Source: Syntrophomonadaceae bacterium (lineage in GTDB: Bacteria > Bacillota > Syntrophomonadia > Syntrophomonadales > DTU052). Taken from it: DNA of 35,739 bases. The first letter of the stretch is position 1, and each line of letters opens with the position of its first letter. The stretch is taken from contig JAAYEQ010000036.1 of assembly GCA_012728655.1 (NCBI GenBank), forward strand, positions 1 to 35,739, in the 5' to 3' direction. The notes under the pieces were generated by a model, which ran no database searches, had not been told where the DNA came from, and worked only from the letters and a program-made list of their open reading frames with translations. Below, one piece after another: positions 25,392-32,632 of the stretch. Position numbers and translations under genes: made by a program.

Positions 25392-25749
25392 ACCTTTGCC
25401 TCCCCAAGGTCAATCTAACTAGAATTATATCAATAAGAGCAGAGTCCTGCTCTGAAAAGATTTTCTATCCATTAAATGTTGATGAAATCTTGACCTGGCC
25501 AACGCCAAAAGGCGGCATCCCCGTCAAACTTTCCTTCTGAGCAGAATACGCCCGAACGTTGCCGGGGCTTACCGTATCACGCACCGGAAGGAAACGATCC
25601 GGTGCCTGCACGGCGCAAGGTGTCAATGTGTACTGCGTTTGGAGCAATACGATGGGGAGAATTATACCTTGACCCGGGCTTTGGGGAGGGCATTTGTTGA
25701 ACCGCTTTTCTAGTTATGGTATGATTTTGGGGTCAGGGAGGTAATAGCT
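25392..25749. other. Divergent intergenic region with several hairpins
   Basis: The roughly 360 bases between the PBP and tyrS starts hold AGAGCAG/CTGCTCT (about 25437-25455), CGCC-AAAA-GGCG (25503-25514) and GCACCGG/CCGGTGC (25581-25605), plus the tyrS promoter. I see no T-box motif and no riboswitch I recognise. A structured 5' leader for the PBP transcript is possible. Confidence 0.4.
25697..25725 (+). promoter_or_regulatory. Promoter of tyrS
   Basis: TTGAAC (25697-25702), 17 bases, TATGAT (25720-25725), 25 bases before the start codon. Confidence 0.6.
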
Positions 25750-26976
25750 GTGGATAAGAAAACTCGGGAACAGGCTGTTAAACAGTTGGAATTGCTCAGG
25801 CGGGGAACGGCGGAGATCATTCCTGAAGATGAGCTTTTGCGAAAGCTTGAGCACTCCATCAAGAATAAGAAACCGTTAAACATCAAGCTCGGACTTGATC
25901 CTACCGCTCCCGACATTCACCTGGGACATACCGTAGTCCTCAATAAGCTGAGACAGTTTCAGGAGCTTGGACATGAGGTGCGTTTAATAATCGGGGACTT
26001 TACCGCCAGAATTGGGGATCCCAGCGGCAAATCGGAAACCAGGAAGCAGCTTACCGAAGAAGAGGTAAAGGTTAATGCCCGGACTTACCAGGAGCAGATC
26101 TTCAAAATTCTGGATAAAAGCCGCACCACAATCTATTTTAACAGCGAGTGGCTTTCCCCCATGAACTTTGCCGATGTTTTGACCCTGGGAGCCAAATACA
26201 CCGTTGCCCGCATGATGGAACGGGACGATTTTGCCAAGCGCTATAAGGAAGGTCTGCCCATCGGTGTTCATGAGTTCTTTTACCCTTTAATGCAGGGCTA
26301 TGACTCGGTGGTACTTGATGCTGATGTCGAGTTGGGAGGTACGGATCAGAAATTTAATCTCCTGGTCGGCCGCCATCTGCAGAGAGAATACGGCCAGGAA
26401 CCGCAGATTGCAATGATGATGCCTATCCTGGAGGGTATTGACGGGGTCCAGAAGATGAGCAAGAGCCTCGGCAACTACATCGGTGTAAATGAAGATCCGA
26501 ACGAGATATTCGGCAAGACCATGTCGATACCGGATGAGCTCATCACCCGCTACTTTGAACTGGTAACCAGGGTTCCCATGGAAGAAATCAAACGGCTGGA
26601 CCGAGCCATGAAAAACGGCCAGGTCAATCCCCGTGATGCCAAAATGCGTTTGGCCCGGGAGTTAATAACCATGTTCTACGATGCCGAGCAGGCCCAAATG
26701 GCGGAAGAAAGGTTTAAACTGATCTTCCAGAAGCGCGATGTTCCCGAGGATATTCCGGAAATAAAGGTCTCTTACCGTGAAGCCTGGCTGCCCAAACTGC
26801 TTCAGGATACCGGACTGGTGTCCTCAACCAGCGAAGGCAAGCGCATGATCAAACAGGGAGCCGTCAAGATTAACGGCGAGAAGTGCGAAAATGATGAAGC
26901 GGTGGTTAACATTGAGAACGGCACGGTGATACAGGTGGGCAAGCGCAAGTTTGCTCGCCTCCTGATAGAAGGATAA
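25750..26976 (+). CDS. tyrS: Tyrosyl-tRNA synthetase (TyrZ-like type)
   Basis: 408 residues, GTG start with GGGAGG at good spacing. The class I Rossmann core shows [15 protein letters not shown] (HIGH motif at 57-60), [33 protein letters not shown] (tyrosine pocket) and KMSKS (235-239). The C-terminal S4 RNA-binding domain (about 345-408; [18 protein letters not shown]) contacts tRNA. Lys/Glu-rich linkers and the [10 protein letters not shown] form put it with the second bacterial tyrosyl-tRNA synthetase type (TyrZ-like) rather than the Geobacillus type. No T-box precedes it; the transcript leader would be short. A terminator follows. Confidence 0.97.
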   Translation: MDKKTREQAVKQLELLRRGTAEIIPEDELLRKLEHSIKNKKPLNIKLGLDPTAPDIHLGHTVVLNKLRQFQELGHEVRLIIGDFTARIGDPSGKSETRKQLTEEEVKVNARTYQEQIFKILDKSRTTIYFNSEWLSPMNFADVLTLGAKYTVARMMERDDFAKRYKEGLPIGVHEFFYPLMQGYDSVVLDADVELGGTDQKFNLLVGRHLQREYGQEPQIAMMMPILEGIDGVQKMSKSLGNYIGVNEDPNEIFGKTMSIPDELITRYFELVTRVPMEEIKRLDRAMKNGQVNPRDAKMRLARELITMFYDAEQAQMAEERFKLIFQKRDVPEDIPEIKVSYREAWLPKLLQDTGLVSSTSEGKRMIKQGAVKINGEKCENDEAVVNIENGTVIQVGKRKFARLLIEG

Positions 26977-27043
26977 ACGGTTTTTTGCCAAAACACACGG
27001 CAGCCGCCACAAAATGATACTGACCTGGCCGGTCTCCAGAGAG

Positions 27044-27074
27044 CACCCCGGGATTACCAGGGGTGTTTATTTTT
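27044..27074 (+). terminator. Terminator of tyrS
   Basis: CACCCC (27044-27049) pairs with GGGGTG (27060-27065), followed by TTTATTTTT. Confidence 0.75.
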
Positions 27075-27199
27075 GGTTTCATGTTTTTTTCTGTTATCAT
27101 TTTTCGGCTAAAGCCTTGGTTAATCGTACCAGGTTTTGTCCCAACTCAATTTAAGTAATATCAAGATTGTTTACCACGGACTACTTTAGTTGATTTTAC

Positions 27200-27228
27200 T
27201 TGATAATAATTGGCGGGCGAATTATAAT
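27200..27228 (+). promoter_or_regulatory. Strong promoter of the HTH-Uma2 gene
   Basis: TTGATA (27200-27205), 17 bases, perfect TATAAT (27223-27228), 54 bases before the start codon. Confidence 0.7.
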
Positions 27229-27281
27229 TGAGATGGAAAGTGGGCGGAAAAACTAACCCGGCATTATGGGGGTAAAAGGGC

Positions 27282-28031
27282 GTGAACAAGGAGCTTATTA
27301 CAGCCCAGGCTCTCGCCGAGATCCTGGATCTGTCGGTGGAAACGATCTGGAGATATACCAGGGAGAACAGGATACCCTATATTGAGTTGGGAAGCAGACA
27401 ATACCGATACAAACTGGACGATGTGATCAAAGCGCTCAGCAGTGACACCGTCAGCGAAAAACCCGCTCCGTATGAAACTCAACCGGTGAAAAAGCTAACT
27501 TACCAGGATTACCTGGATATACCGGAAGAGCCGGGCTACCGTTTTGAAATCCTGGAGGGCATGCTGATCAAGGAACCGTCGCCCAATGTTGCCCACCAGC
27601 GTGCTTCCCGCAAGCTGCAAAGGATTCTGGAAGACTATTTTGCGGAGGTTGATCCCGAAGGCGAGGTCTTCAATGCCCCGCTGGATGTTACCCCGCTTGA
27701 TTACAACGTAGTCCAGCCGGATCTCTTTTACGTATCGGGTGAACAGAAAATGATGGTGAAGGATGAACGGATTGATGGAGCCCCGGCCTTGGTGGTTGAG
27801 ATTATATCCCCTTCCAGCGGACGTAAAGACCGGCTGCAGAAAATGCGGATATACCGGAAGGCAGGGGTACAGCACTACTGGCTGCTCGATCCGCAGCAAA
27901 AAACCCTGGAATGCTTTGCCTTGCGTGATGGTTATTACGCCCTGATTGCAAGCGGAATGGACGAAGATGTTGTCGAGCATCCGGATTTTGCCGGTTTGTC
28001 AATTGAACTGAAATCCCTGTGGTCCAAATAA
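27282..28031 (+). CDS. Excisionase-type HTH fused to Uma2-family (DUF820) nuclease-like domain
   Basis: 249 residues, GTG start with a modest AAAGGG site. Residues 1-52 form an excisionase/MerR-like winged helix-turn-helix (LITAQALAEILDLSVETIWR, ENRIPYIELGSRQYRY), which should bind DNA. Residues about 70-249 match Uma2/DUF820: LTYQDYLDIPEEPGYRFEIL, then VVQPDLFYVS with the PD Asp, PALVVEIISPSS (Glu of the PD-(D/E)xK core) and KMRIYRKAGVQHYWLLDP. Uma2 domains have a restriction-endonuclease fold, are abundant in cyanobacteria and some Clostridia, and have no settled role; mobile-element ties are often proposed. The fold and catalytic residues look intact. It has its own strong promoter and no partner gene. 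Confidence 0.85.
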   Translation: MNKELITAQALAEILDLSVETIWRYTRENRIPYIELGSRQYRYKLDDVIKALSSDTVSEKPAPYETQPVKKLTYQDYLDIPEEPGYRFEILEGMLIKEPSPNVAHQRASRKLQRILEDYFAEVDPEGEVFNAPLDVTPLDYNVVQPDLFYVSGEQKMMVKDERIDGAPALVVEIISPSSGRKDRLQKMRIYRKAGVQHYWLLDPQQKTLECFALRDGYYALIASGMDEDVVEHPDFAGLSIELKSLWSK

Positions 28032-28329
28032 GAAGTAATACCGGAATGTCTTCAGTTGGGCACTATTGATCCCTACTTTATTACCGGTCATATAATCATT
28101 CCTTTTTCGATCTTTTCATTTCAGGTCAGTACTTCACATGACCTCATGTCAGTTTTTCGAAAGAAGCTGCTGCACTCACCAATTGAGCCTGGGCAACTGC
28201 AGAAGGTTTTACCAGCCGCAATGATTGACAATCAGAGATGTTTGTCGCGTTAATGAAAGCTCATGGAAACAGTTTCGTGACGGATTATGGAGCAGGCGGA
28301 CTTCTATCGGGTCAGGAGGAAGAGACAAG
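28032..28329. other. Intergenic region, no recognised feature
   Basis: About 300 bases between the HTH-Uma2 gene and the ABC permease. The permease frame is open back to 28225 but without a ribosome-binding site. I see no terminator, ATPase fragment or clear promoter. Confidence 0.4.
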
Positions 28330-29187
28330 ATGGTGACTTCGCTGTTGAACCGGGGTTTGCTTTGGACGGAATGGAAGCAGCACTGGTGGAAGTGCTGGAC
28401 CGCTTTGGTCTTGATGAGCATAACTCCCATCATATCACCGGCATTTGGTTACATAATCTCGAAGTTTGATCCCAATGTCAGCCGTCAGCTTTGCTCAGCC
28501 TGGCTCGACGCTCTTTTGCAGATTGCCGGTGGTGACGCGGGCCAATCCTCACTGGGGATGGTGGCGGTATGGGTCGTTCTCAGCTTGGGAGCAGTGCTGC
28601 TGGGGGAGGAACGCAACCAGAAGTCCATTGAGTGTCTGGCTGCAATGCCCGTCAGCAGGCAGGAGATTGTATCCGCCAAGTATCTCCTGGGGATTATGGC
28701 TGTCATAATCGTAATGCTGTTGAATCTGGCAGCCTTATCCATCGCCGTGTATTCGCTATCCAAGCCGCAGATGCACCCGGCTATCCTGGTATGGTTTGCA
28801 GTTACTGCTTCCGTACTCCTTGCGGTATACTCCATAGCCTTTTTGGCGGCAACCATTACCGGTAACCTGGCGGCATCACTGATGGGAGCCATAACCCTGG
28901 TTTTTGGGCCGCAGTTGATACTGACCTTGATTTCTGGACTGCTTGCTTCGCATGGTATCATCAGTGGAGATGCAAGTCAGATGATACTGGATATCGGACG
29001 AACTCTTACTCTTCCAGAGTACATAAAAACCTATAAATATGGGGAGACCAGCCTGATGACCGTCCCGGCCATGCTGGCCGTTGCCGGAACCTCTTTCGCA
29101 CTGGCAGTGAAGATGTTTGAGAACAATCATTTGGAAAGGGACGGGCGAATAATTATGCTGGATATCTCTTTGAAAAAGCGTAGCTGA
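28330..29187 (+). CDS. ABC-2-type transporter permease (no adjacent ATPase)
   Basis: 285 residues. ATG 28330 is chosen because AGGAGGA ends nine bases upstream. About six membrane helices are visible: near 15-40, 65-90, 110-135, 140-165, 170-200 and 245-265. The segment VVLSLGAVLLGEERNQKSIE, followed within about ten residues by PVSRQEIVSAKYLLG, is the hallmark of ABC-2 membrane subunits (the E-x(n)-T/S-x-E-x-L-x-x-x-P-V-S-R pattern). Such subunits normally need an ATP-binding partner encoded next to them; none is present on either side, so it is an orphan or relies on a distant ATPase. The substrate is unknown. Confidence 0.75.
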   Translation: MVTSLLNRGLLWTEWKQHWWKCWTALVLMSITPIISPAFGYIISKFDPNVSRQLCSAWLDALLQIAGGDAGQSSLGMVAVWVVLSLGAVLLGEERNQKSIECLAAMPVSRQEIVSAKYLLGIMAVIIVMLLNLAALSIAVYSLSKPQMHPAILVWFAVTASVLLAVYSIAFLAATITGNLAASLMGAITLVFGPQLILTLISGLLASHGIISGDASQMILDIGRTLTLPEYIKTYKYGETSLMTVPAMLAVAGTSFALAVKMFENNHLERDGRIIMLDISLKKRS

Positions 29188-29286
29188 CTATGTCTTTGAA
29201 AATACTTGCCCATATGAAGATTCAGAATAGCAGTCGTCGTACTCCTGACCCGTTCCTTGCCCAAAACCGATGTTGACCGCGAGTAT

Positions 29287-29466
29287 CTAATCAATTAATC
29301 TTTTAAGTTTCTCCATCTGCCATCTCTGAAGATACTGCAATTCTTTGAGCTTGCGCCGTAGACGGTTGACCTCTTTCGGATCACAAGCCTGGTCCATCTC
29401 CTTTTTGACCCGGAGCATATTCTCCATTGTTTTTAATAAAGACTGCTCTAATTCCGATCTTGTCAT
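29287..29466 (-). CDS. Small helical protein, possibly Spo0E-like in shape
   Basis: 59 residues from ATG 29466 (GTG 29472 is an alternative two codons upstream; the ribosome-binding site is weak in both cases). The whole protein is predicted helical with heptad-like Leu/Met spacing: SELEQSLLKTMENMLRVKKE, then DPKEVNRLRRKLKELQYLQR, so a helical hairpin or coiled coil. The size and D-P-x-E-V turn recall Spo0E-family phosphatases, but the SQELD signature is missing, so I do not assign that function. Highly charged, with no signal peptide. I do not recognise the family. Confidence 0.45.
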   Translation of the reverse strand: MTRSELEQSLLKTMENMLRVKKEMDQACDPKEVNRLRRKLKELQYLQRWQMEKLKRLID

Positions 29467-29623
29467 AATCACCTATCCCAAAGTGCCGTTGCTAATCTAA
29501 TTTCCCTGCCGCGAGGCGGGAGTGCTTTTTCCGACCTTTAGTGTCCGGCAATAGACGGTATTATTGTCCAAAGGGTGAAAGATGTGGTGATGTAGTGCCC
29601 AACAATTGTCGCCCCACAGGGGC

Positions 29624-29648
29624 AGGGAGAACCAAACCTGTTCTCCCT
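29624..29648. other. Perfect 9-bp hairpin downstream of the secreted-protein gene
   Basis: AGGGAGAAC (29624-29632) and GTTCTCCCT (29640-29648). It lies about 115 bases past the stop of the minus-strand gene and could end that transcript, although no T tract follows on the minus strand. The 29473-29764 gap holds nothing else except a small hairpin with CTTTTT near 29508-29532 on the plus strand. Confidence 0.4.
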
Positions 29649-29764
29649 GAATGACCGAGTGTTGTTTTATGCATTATCCAAACTCGGCATGGTTAAGGTG
29701 GGGTAGGGTGCAGCTCAGGTCAACCTTTGTCCGAATCGCAGCATAAGATTTGATAATTAACAAT

Positions 29765-30205
29765 TTAATAAGTCACCGTGTCCGAATATACTGTCTTATC
29801 CTCCAGCAGCGTGCCGGAAGAGTTATACACTTTCACGTTATTGCTTACCCGATAGGTGCCATGGACAACATAATAATCCTCCTCAAGAGCAGCGATAGTG
29901 GACCCTGGGGGTGAGGTTGCGGACCACGATTTAATTGTGCTCCATCCGCTGGAGGTGGATTTCTGCAAGTTGACGGTCAGCTTGACTGTGTGCGATCTGT
30001 CATATACTTGAGCAATTCCCGTACATGTGGCTTTCCCTAGAGAGTTGATCGAAAGGCCCGGACATATTAACGCAATGTAAGTCCACTGGGGTGTTATCAC
30101 CCCTTGCGTCCCTGCATTTTGGGCCACTTCAACTGTAGCGTAGGCCGGAGCCGCGACCAAAATAGTCATAAGAGCAATAATCCCCATACAGATGAGTTTC
30201 TTCAT
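29765..30205 (-). CDS. Secreted DUF6147-like protein
   Basis: 146 residues; ATG at 30205 with AAAGGAGG nine bases upstream on the minus strand. The first about 24 residues form a classical signal peptide (MKKLICMGIIALMTILVAAP, cleavage after AYA). The mature part has the pattern I associate with DUF6147: LSINSLGKATCTGIAQ, VKLTVNLQKSTSSGWSTIKS and EEDYYVVHGTYRVSNNVKVY, ending in SDTVTY. It looks like a small beta-sandwich, exported and not anchored. Cys is present at about 48 and 61, a possible disulfide. It is the last gene of a cassette with a sigma factor and a DUF4367 protein. Its ribosome-binding site lies in a long inverted repeat (30212-30259), suggesting translational control. Confidence 0.75.
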   Translation of the reverse strand: MKKLICMGIIALMTILVAAPAYATVEVAQNAGTQGVITPQWTYIALICPGLSINSLGKATCTGIAQVYDRSHTVKLTVNLQKSTSSGWSTIKSWSATSPPGSTIAALEEDYYVVHGTYRVSNNVKVYNSSGTLLEDKTVYSDTVTY

Positions 30206-30211
30206 AGATTA

Positions 30212-30259
30212 AAACCTCCTTTGAAATGTCTTTATTAGAAAAGACAACCAAGGAGGTTT
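30212..30259 (-). promoter_or_regulatory. Inverted repeat that sequesters the ribosome-binding site of the secreted-protein gene
   Basis: Outer arms AAACCTCCTT (30212-30221) and AAGGAGGTTT (30250-30259) are perfectly complementary. Inner arms TGTCTTT (30227-30233) and AAAGACA (30240-30246) are too. In the minus-strand transcript the AAGGAGG of the downstream gene would be paired with an anti-Shine-Dalgarno CCTCCTT about 30 bases upstream. Confidence 0.65.
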
Positions 30260-30296
30260 AATGCAACAGGTTCTTTCCATTCATAACAATATTTTT

Positions 30297-31058
30297 TTAT
30301 TCTATGTATTTCACTCCCTCGGCAATCCTTACCGCCGTGTCTTTGTCTATCTGTCCCCTGATCATGAACATGCGGTCATCCATTGCCCAAATGAGAGTGA
30401 CCGAAGATTCTTTCATAACAAGAGTTCCCTCAAACCCGTTGATGCTGACTGTTTCTATCTCGGAAGCATTTTCAGTATCCAGATGAGGCTTGATTTCCTG
30501 CATTAACTCCATATACGTAATGGATTCTCCTTTAGGATTTTGGAATTCAATAAAACTTGATTGTTTGTCTTTCCGGGCATTAACTATTTCGTATCCCTCT
30601 GGTATATAAGTCGGGATGTAAGATCGGGGCCAGTCGATGGTTACGCTTCCGCCTTCTGCATCGCTGCTGTCCTTTAGCTGAAATGACGTATATTCCTGCT
30701 GAATGTCCATGAGAAAATTCAGTGCTCTGACTCTAACCGCCTCCACAGTCACTACCGTGGAACCAAGGATAACCAGCACAATCAGCATGGCTATTGCCGC
30801 TTTGTTTAAGGCCTGCCAAATGAGCAGACTTCCAGCATAAACCCGCGGTTTTCTTAGTTGGGCATCCAACTGCCGGCTGAATTTTTGGACTGCCGCCTGG
30901 GAAGGCAAGTACTCCGGGTCATTTTTCAGCTTTTCTTTTTCTTCCAGGAAGAGCCGGCCTTCTTTTTCTGCAACATCGTGCATGACCAATTTGAACAGAC
31001 TATCCTCATATTCTTCATAAAGCTTTTTGCGAATCTGTTCCGGACTGTTATTCGGCAC
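30297..31058 (-). CDS. DUF4367 domain membrane protein, putative anti-sigma factor
   Basis: 253 residues from a GTG at 31058 with GGAGG nine bases upstream inside the sigma-factor gene, which it overlaps by 11 bases. Residues 1-80 are cytoplasmic and helical (QIRKKLYEEYEDSLFKLVMH), one membrane helix follows (about 86-108, AAIAMLIVLVILGSTVVTVE), and the outside part (about 130-253) matches DUF4367: SYIPTYIPEGYEIVNARKDK, then FIEFQNPKGESITYMELMQ and VSINGFEGTLVMKESSVTLI. In Firmicutes this architecture directly after an ECF-type sigma gene usually is its anti-sigma factor or a membrane partner, which I infer here. It may sense an external signal through DUF4367. Confidence 0.8.
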   Translation of the reverse strand: MPNNSPEQIRKKLYEEYEDSLFKLVMHDVAEKEGRLFLEEKEKLKNDPEYLPSQAAVQKFSRQLDAQLRKPRVYAGSLLIWQALNKAAIAMLIVLVILGSTVVTVEAVRVRALNFLMDIQQEYTSFQLKDSSDAEGGSVTIDWPRSYIPTYIPEGYEIVNARKDKQSSFIEFQNPKGESITYMELMQEIKPHLDTENASEIETVSINGFEGTLVMKESSVTLIWAMDDRMFMIRGQIDKDTAVRIAEGVKYIE

Positions 31059-31623
31059 GCTGACTCGCCTCCTTATCCAAGAGCTTTTTCGCCTCTCTCC
31101 GGGCTCTGGTCAGATACTGTCGTACACTGTCCGGAGCTATTTGTAAAATCCCTGCTATCTCCCGGTCATGCATTCCCAGCATGTATTTAAAATACAACAG
31201 ATCTTTATACTTCTCCGGCAGTTTTAATATGGCGTTACCCAGTTCTTCTATTTCCTCCTGACGGATGATCCTGTCTTCAATGTTATCTCCCCGGTTGGAA
31301 AGCTTCTCCGACAAATCAAGGTCTTTACCGTGATATACATGCTTGTTCTGTACATCGCGGTGTTTTATGAAGTTGATGGCCACGCTCTTGGAAGTATAGA
31401 CAACATAGGCGGCCAATCTGCAACAGTCTAATGTCTGCAGCAGAGAAACTTTTTCGATTAGCTTGATAAAAGTATCGTTGATAAGGTCCTCCACTTCGGT
31501 TGTATTACGGGTAATACCGTAAATCGTCTTTCGCACCAGGCCGTAATAATCGTTGTACAAATTCAGCATAAACGCCTTATCGTCATCGCTCTCCATGGCA
31601 CTGACTGGCAGCATAATCACCAC
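31048..31623 (-). CDS. RNA polymerase sigma-70 family (ECF-like) sigma factor
   Basis: 191 residues; GTG at 31623 with AAGGA upstream on the minus strand. Region 2 spans about 18-85 (LYNDYYGLVRKTIYGITRNT, then VEDLINDTFIKLIEKV). Region 4, about 125-185, shows LPEKYKDLLYFKYMLGMHDR, then EIAGILQIAPDSVRQYLTRARREAK with its helix-turn-helix. There is no region 1 or 3, so it belongs to the ECF/group 4 type. It would direct RNA polymerase to a small regulon, probably including its own operon. It overlaps the DUF4367 gene and is divergent from the membrane protein at 31791. A TATAAT lies at 31644-31649 (minus) next to an 8-bp palindrome. Confidence 0.88.
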   Translation of the reverse strand: MVIMLPVSAMESDDDKAFMLNLYNDYYGLVRKTIYGITRNTTEVEDLINDTFIKLIEKVSLLQTLDCCRLAAYVVYTSKSVAINFIKHRDVQNKHVYHGKDLDLSEKLSNRGDNIEDRIIRQEEIEELGNAILKLPEKYKDLLYFKYMLGMHDREIAGILQIAPDSVRQYLTRARREAKKLLDKEASQRAE

Positions 31624-31666
31624 GATTCACATCCTTTGCCATGATTATATAAGCCTTTATGCGAGA

Positions 31667-31688
31667 ATTGTTACATAAAAGTAACAAT
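31667..31688. promoter_or_regulatory. Perfect 8-bp palindrome in the divergent promoter region
   Basis: ATTGTTAC (31667-31674) and GTAACAAT (31681-31688) around ATAAAA. It lies 44 bases before the sigma-factor start and 103 bases before the divergent membrane gene, near the position of a -35 element for the TATAAT at 31644-31649. Operator or sigma-recognition site; inference. Confidence 0.5.
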
Positions 31689-31790
31689 ATCCCATGGGGC
31701 GGCCTGTTTTCTGCGCAGCATCCGTTTCATTGACAACATTTTACACATACTCAACAATAATATAAATTGCATTGACAGGGGTTTGAGAAG

Positions 31791-32360
31791 ATGCGGCGTG
31801 TTATATGGGCGATATATTTCTGGCTGTTTGTTGTAACCGTAATTCTTATTTTCGACTTTGCGCGTCATGGCGTTTTTAACACCGGTTTCATCCTGGCCAC
31901 CTCCGGTGGTTGGTTTCTGGCACTGTTAATAATGACATGGGCGAGGGGAAAAGACACCGGAACCGGCTGGGCGGTCGCGCTGATGTCCCTGATGTTCATA
32001 CCGGTAGTGCTTTTCTTCCTGGTCATGGGTCTTAACAAGGCTTTGAACCTGCATCTTTCACTGCCGCTCCTGATGGTTATCTACCTGGCTTTACTTATTG
32101 CCATTTTCCTCGCCGCCCAGCGGATAATGGGACGGATGATGACCGGGCCAGTTTTGCCTCCACCGGAAATGGATGAGAAGGATGTAAAGTCCATGGCCTG
32201 GTCCGGTTTCATCGGGTTTGGGGTTCTGTCCACTCTTCTGATTGCTGCTCTGCTCCAGCCCTGGATTAGCTACAACGATTTGCGCCTCTGGTTGGGAGTA
32301 CTGGGAACCGGTATGTTATCGTGGTTTTTATCGTTTTTGGTGTTCTCTCTGGCAAAATAG
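31791..32360 (+). CDS. Hypothetical polytopic membrane protein
   Basis: 189 residues, ATG behind a modest AGGGG. Five to six membrane helices are visible: about 4-22 (VIWAIYFWLFVVTVILIF), 33-50, 60-80, 90-110, 132-152 and 165-186. The loop at about 115-130 (MMTGPVLPPPEMDEKDVKS) is polar and acidic. I do not recognise a family. The gene is divergent from the sigma/DUF4367/secreted-protein cassette, sharing about 170 bases of upstream DNA that contains the palindrome, so joint regulation is possible. A weak TTTTAC-16-TATAAA could be its promoter. Confidence 0.65.
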   Translation: MRRVIWAIYFWLFVVTVILIFDFARHGVFNTGFILATSGGWFLALLIMTWARGKDTGTGWAVALMSLMFIPVVLFFLVMGLNKALNLHLSLPLLMVIYLALLIAIFLAAQRIMGRMMTGPVLPPPEMDEKDVKSMAWSGFIGFGVLSTLLIAALLQPWISYNDLRLWLGVLGTGMLSWFLSFLVFSLAK

Positions 32361-32383
32361 GGGGAGTTAAGGAGGTAAAAGCC

Positions 32384-32632
32384 TTGGTGCAGATGAAGAA
32401 CCACTGTATAAGTCCACTTCGGGGGTGCTCCAGTATCCCTCTAAAGGCAATGGGGTTGATGAGGATCCCTTTGTTTGGAAATCAACCGGTTTACGTGTCA
32501 TTAGTGATGGCGTGGCTGCCGGGAGATGATGCGCCGGCCGGGCTTGTTTACCGGCATTTACTTGTCATCGGTGACGGTGTAGCTGATTGCTTTCGCCATA
32601 ATGAGGTGTCACATGGAGCTGCAGATCCGTAA
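32384..32632 (+). CDS. Questionable small ORF overlapping the recQ start
   Basis: 82 residues from TTG 32384, with a perfect TAAGGAGGT eight bases upstream, overlapping recQ by 20 bases. The product (residues include PLFGNQPVYVSLVMAWLPGD) resembles nothing I know. A second frame over 32393-32528 encodes DEEPLYKSTSGVLQYP and DEDPFVWKSTGLRVI, which looks more protein-like but lacks a start codon behind the ribosome-binding site. So this may be a frameshifted small gene or a translated leader coupling to recQ. Confidence 0.3.
   Translation: MVQMKNHCISPLRGCSSIPLKAMGLMRIPLFGNQPVYVSLVMAWLPGDDAPAGLVYRHLLVIGDGVADCFRHNEVSHGAADP

Noticed and set aside
25430-25749. T-box for tyrS
   Set aside because: No GGTGGnACCGCG-type motif and no matching terminator; the promoter lies only 25 bases before the start codon.
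30261-30506. Plus-strand ORF of 81 residues preceded by a perfect AAGGAGG
   Set aside because: The site is the mirror arm of the inverted repeat that covers the minus-strand ribosome-binding site, and the ORF is antisense to the DUF4367 gene.
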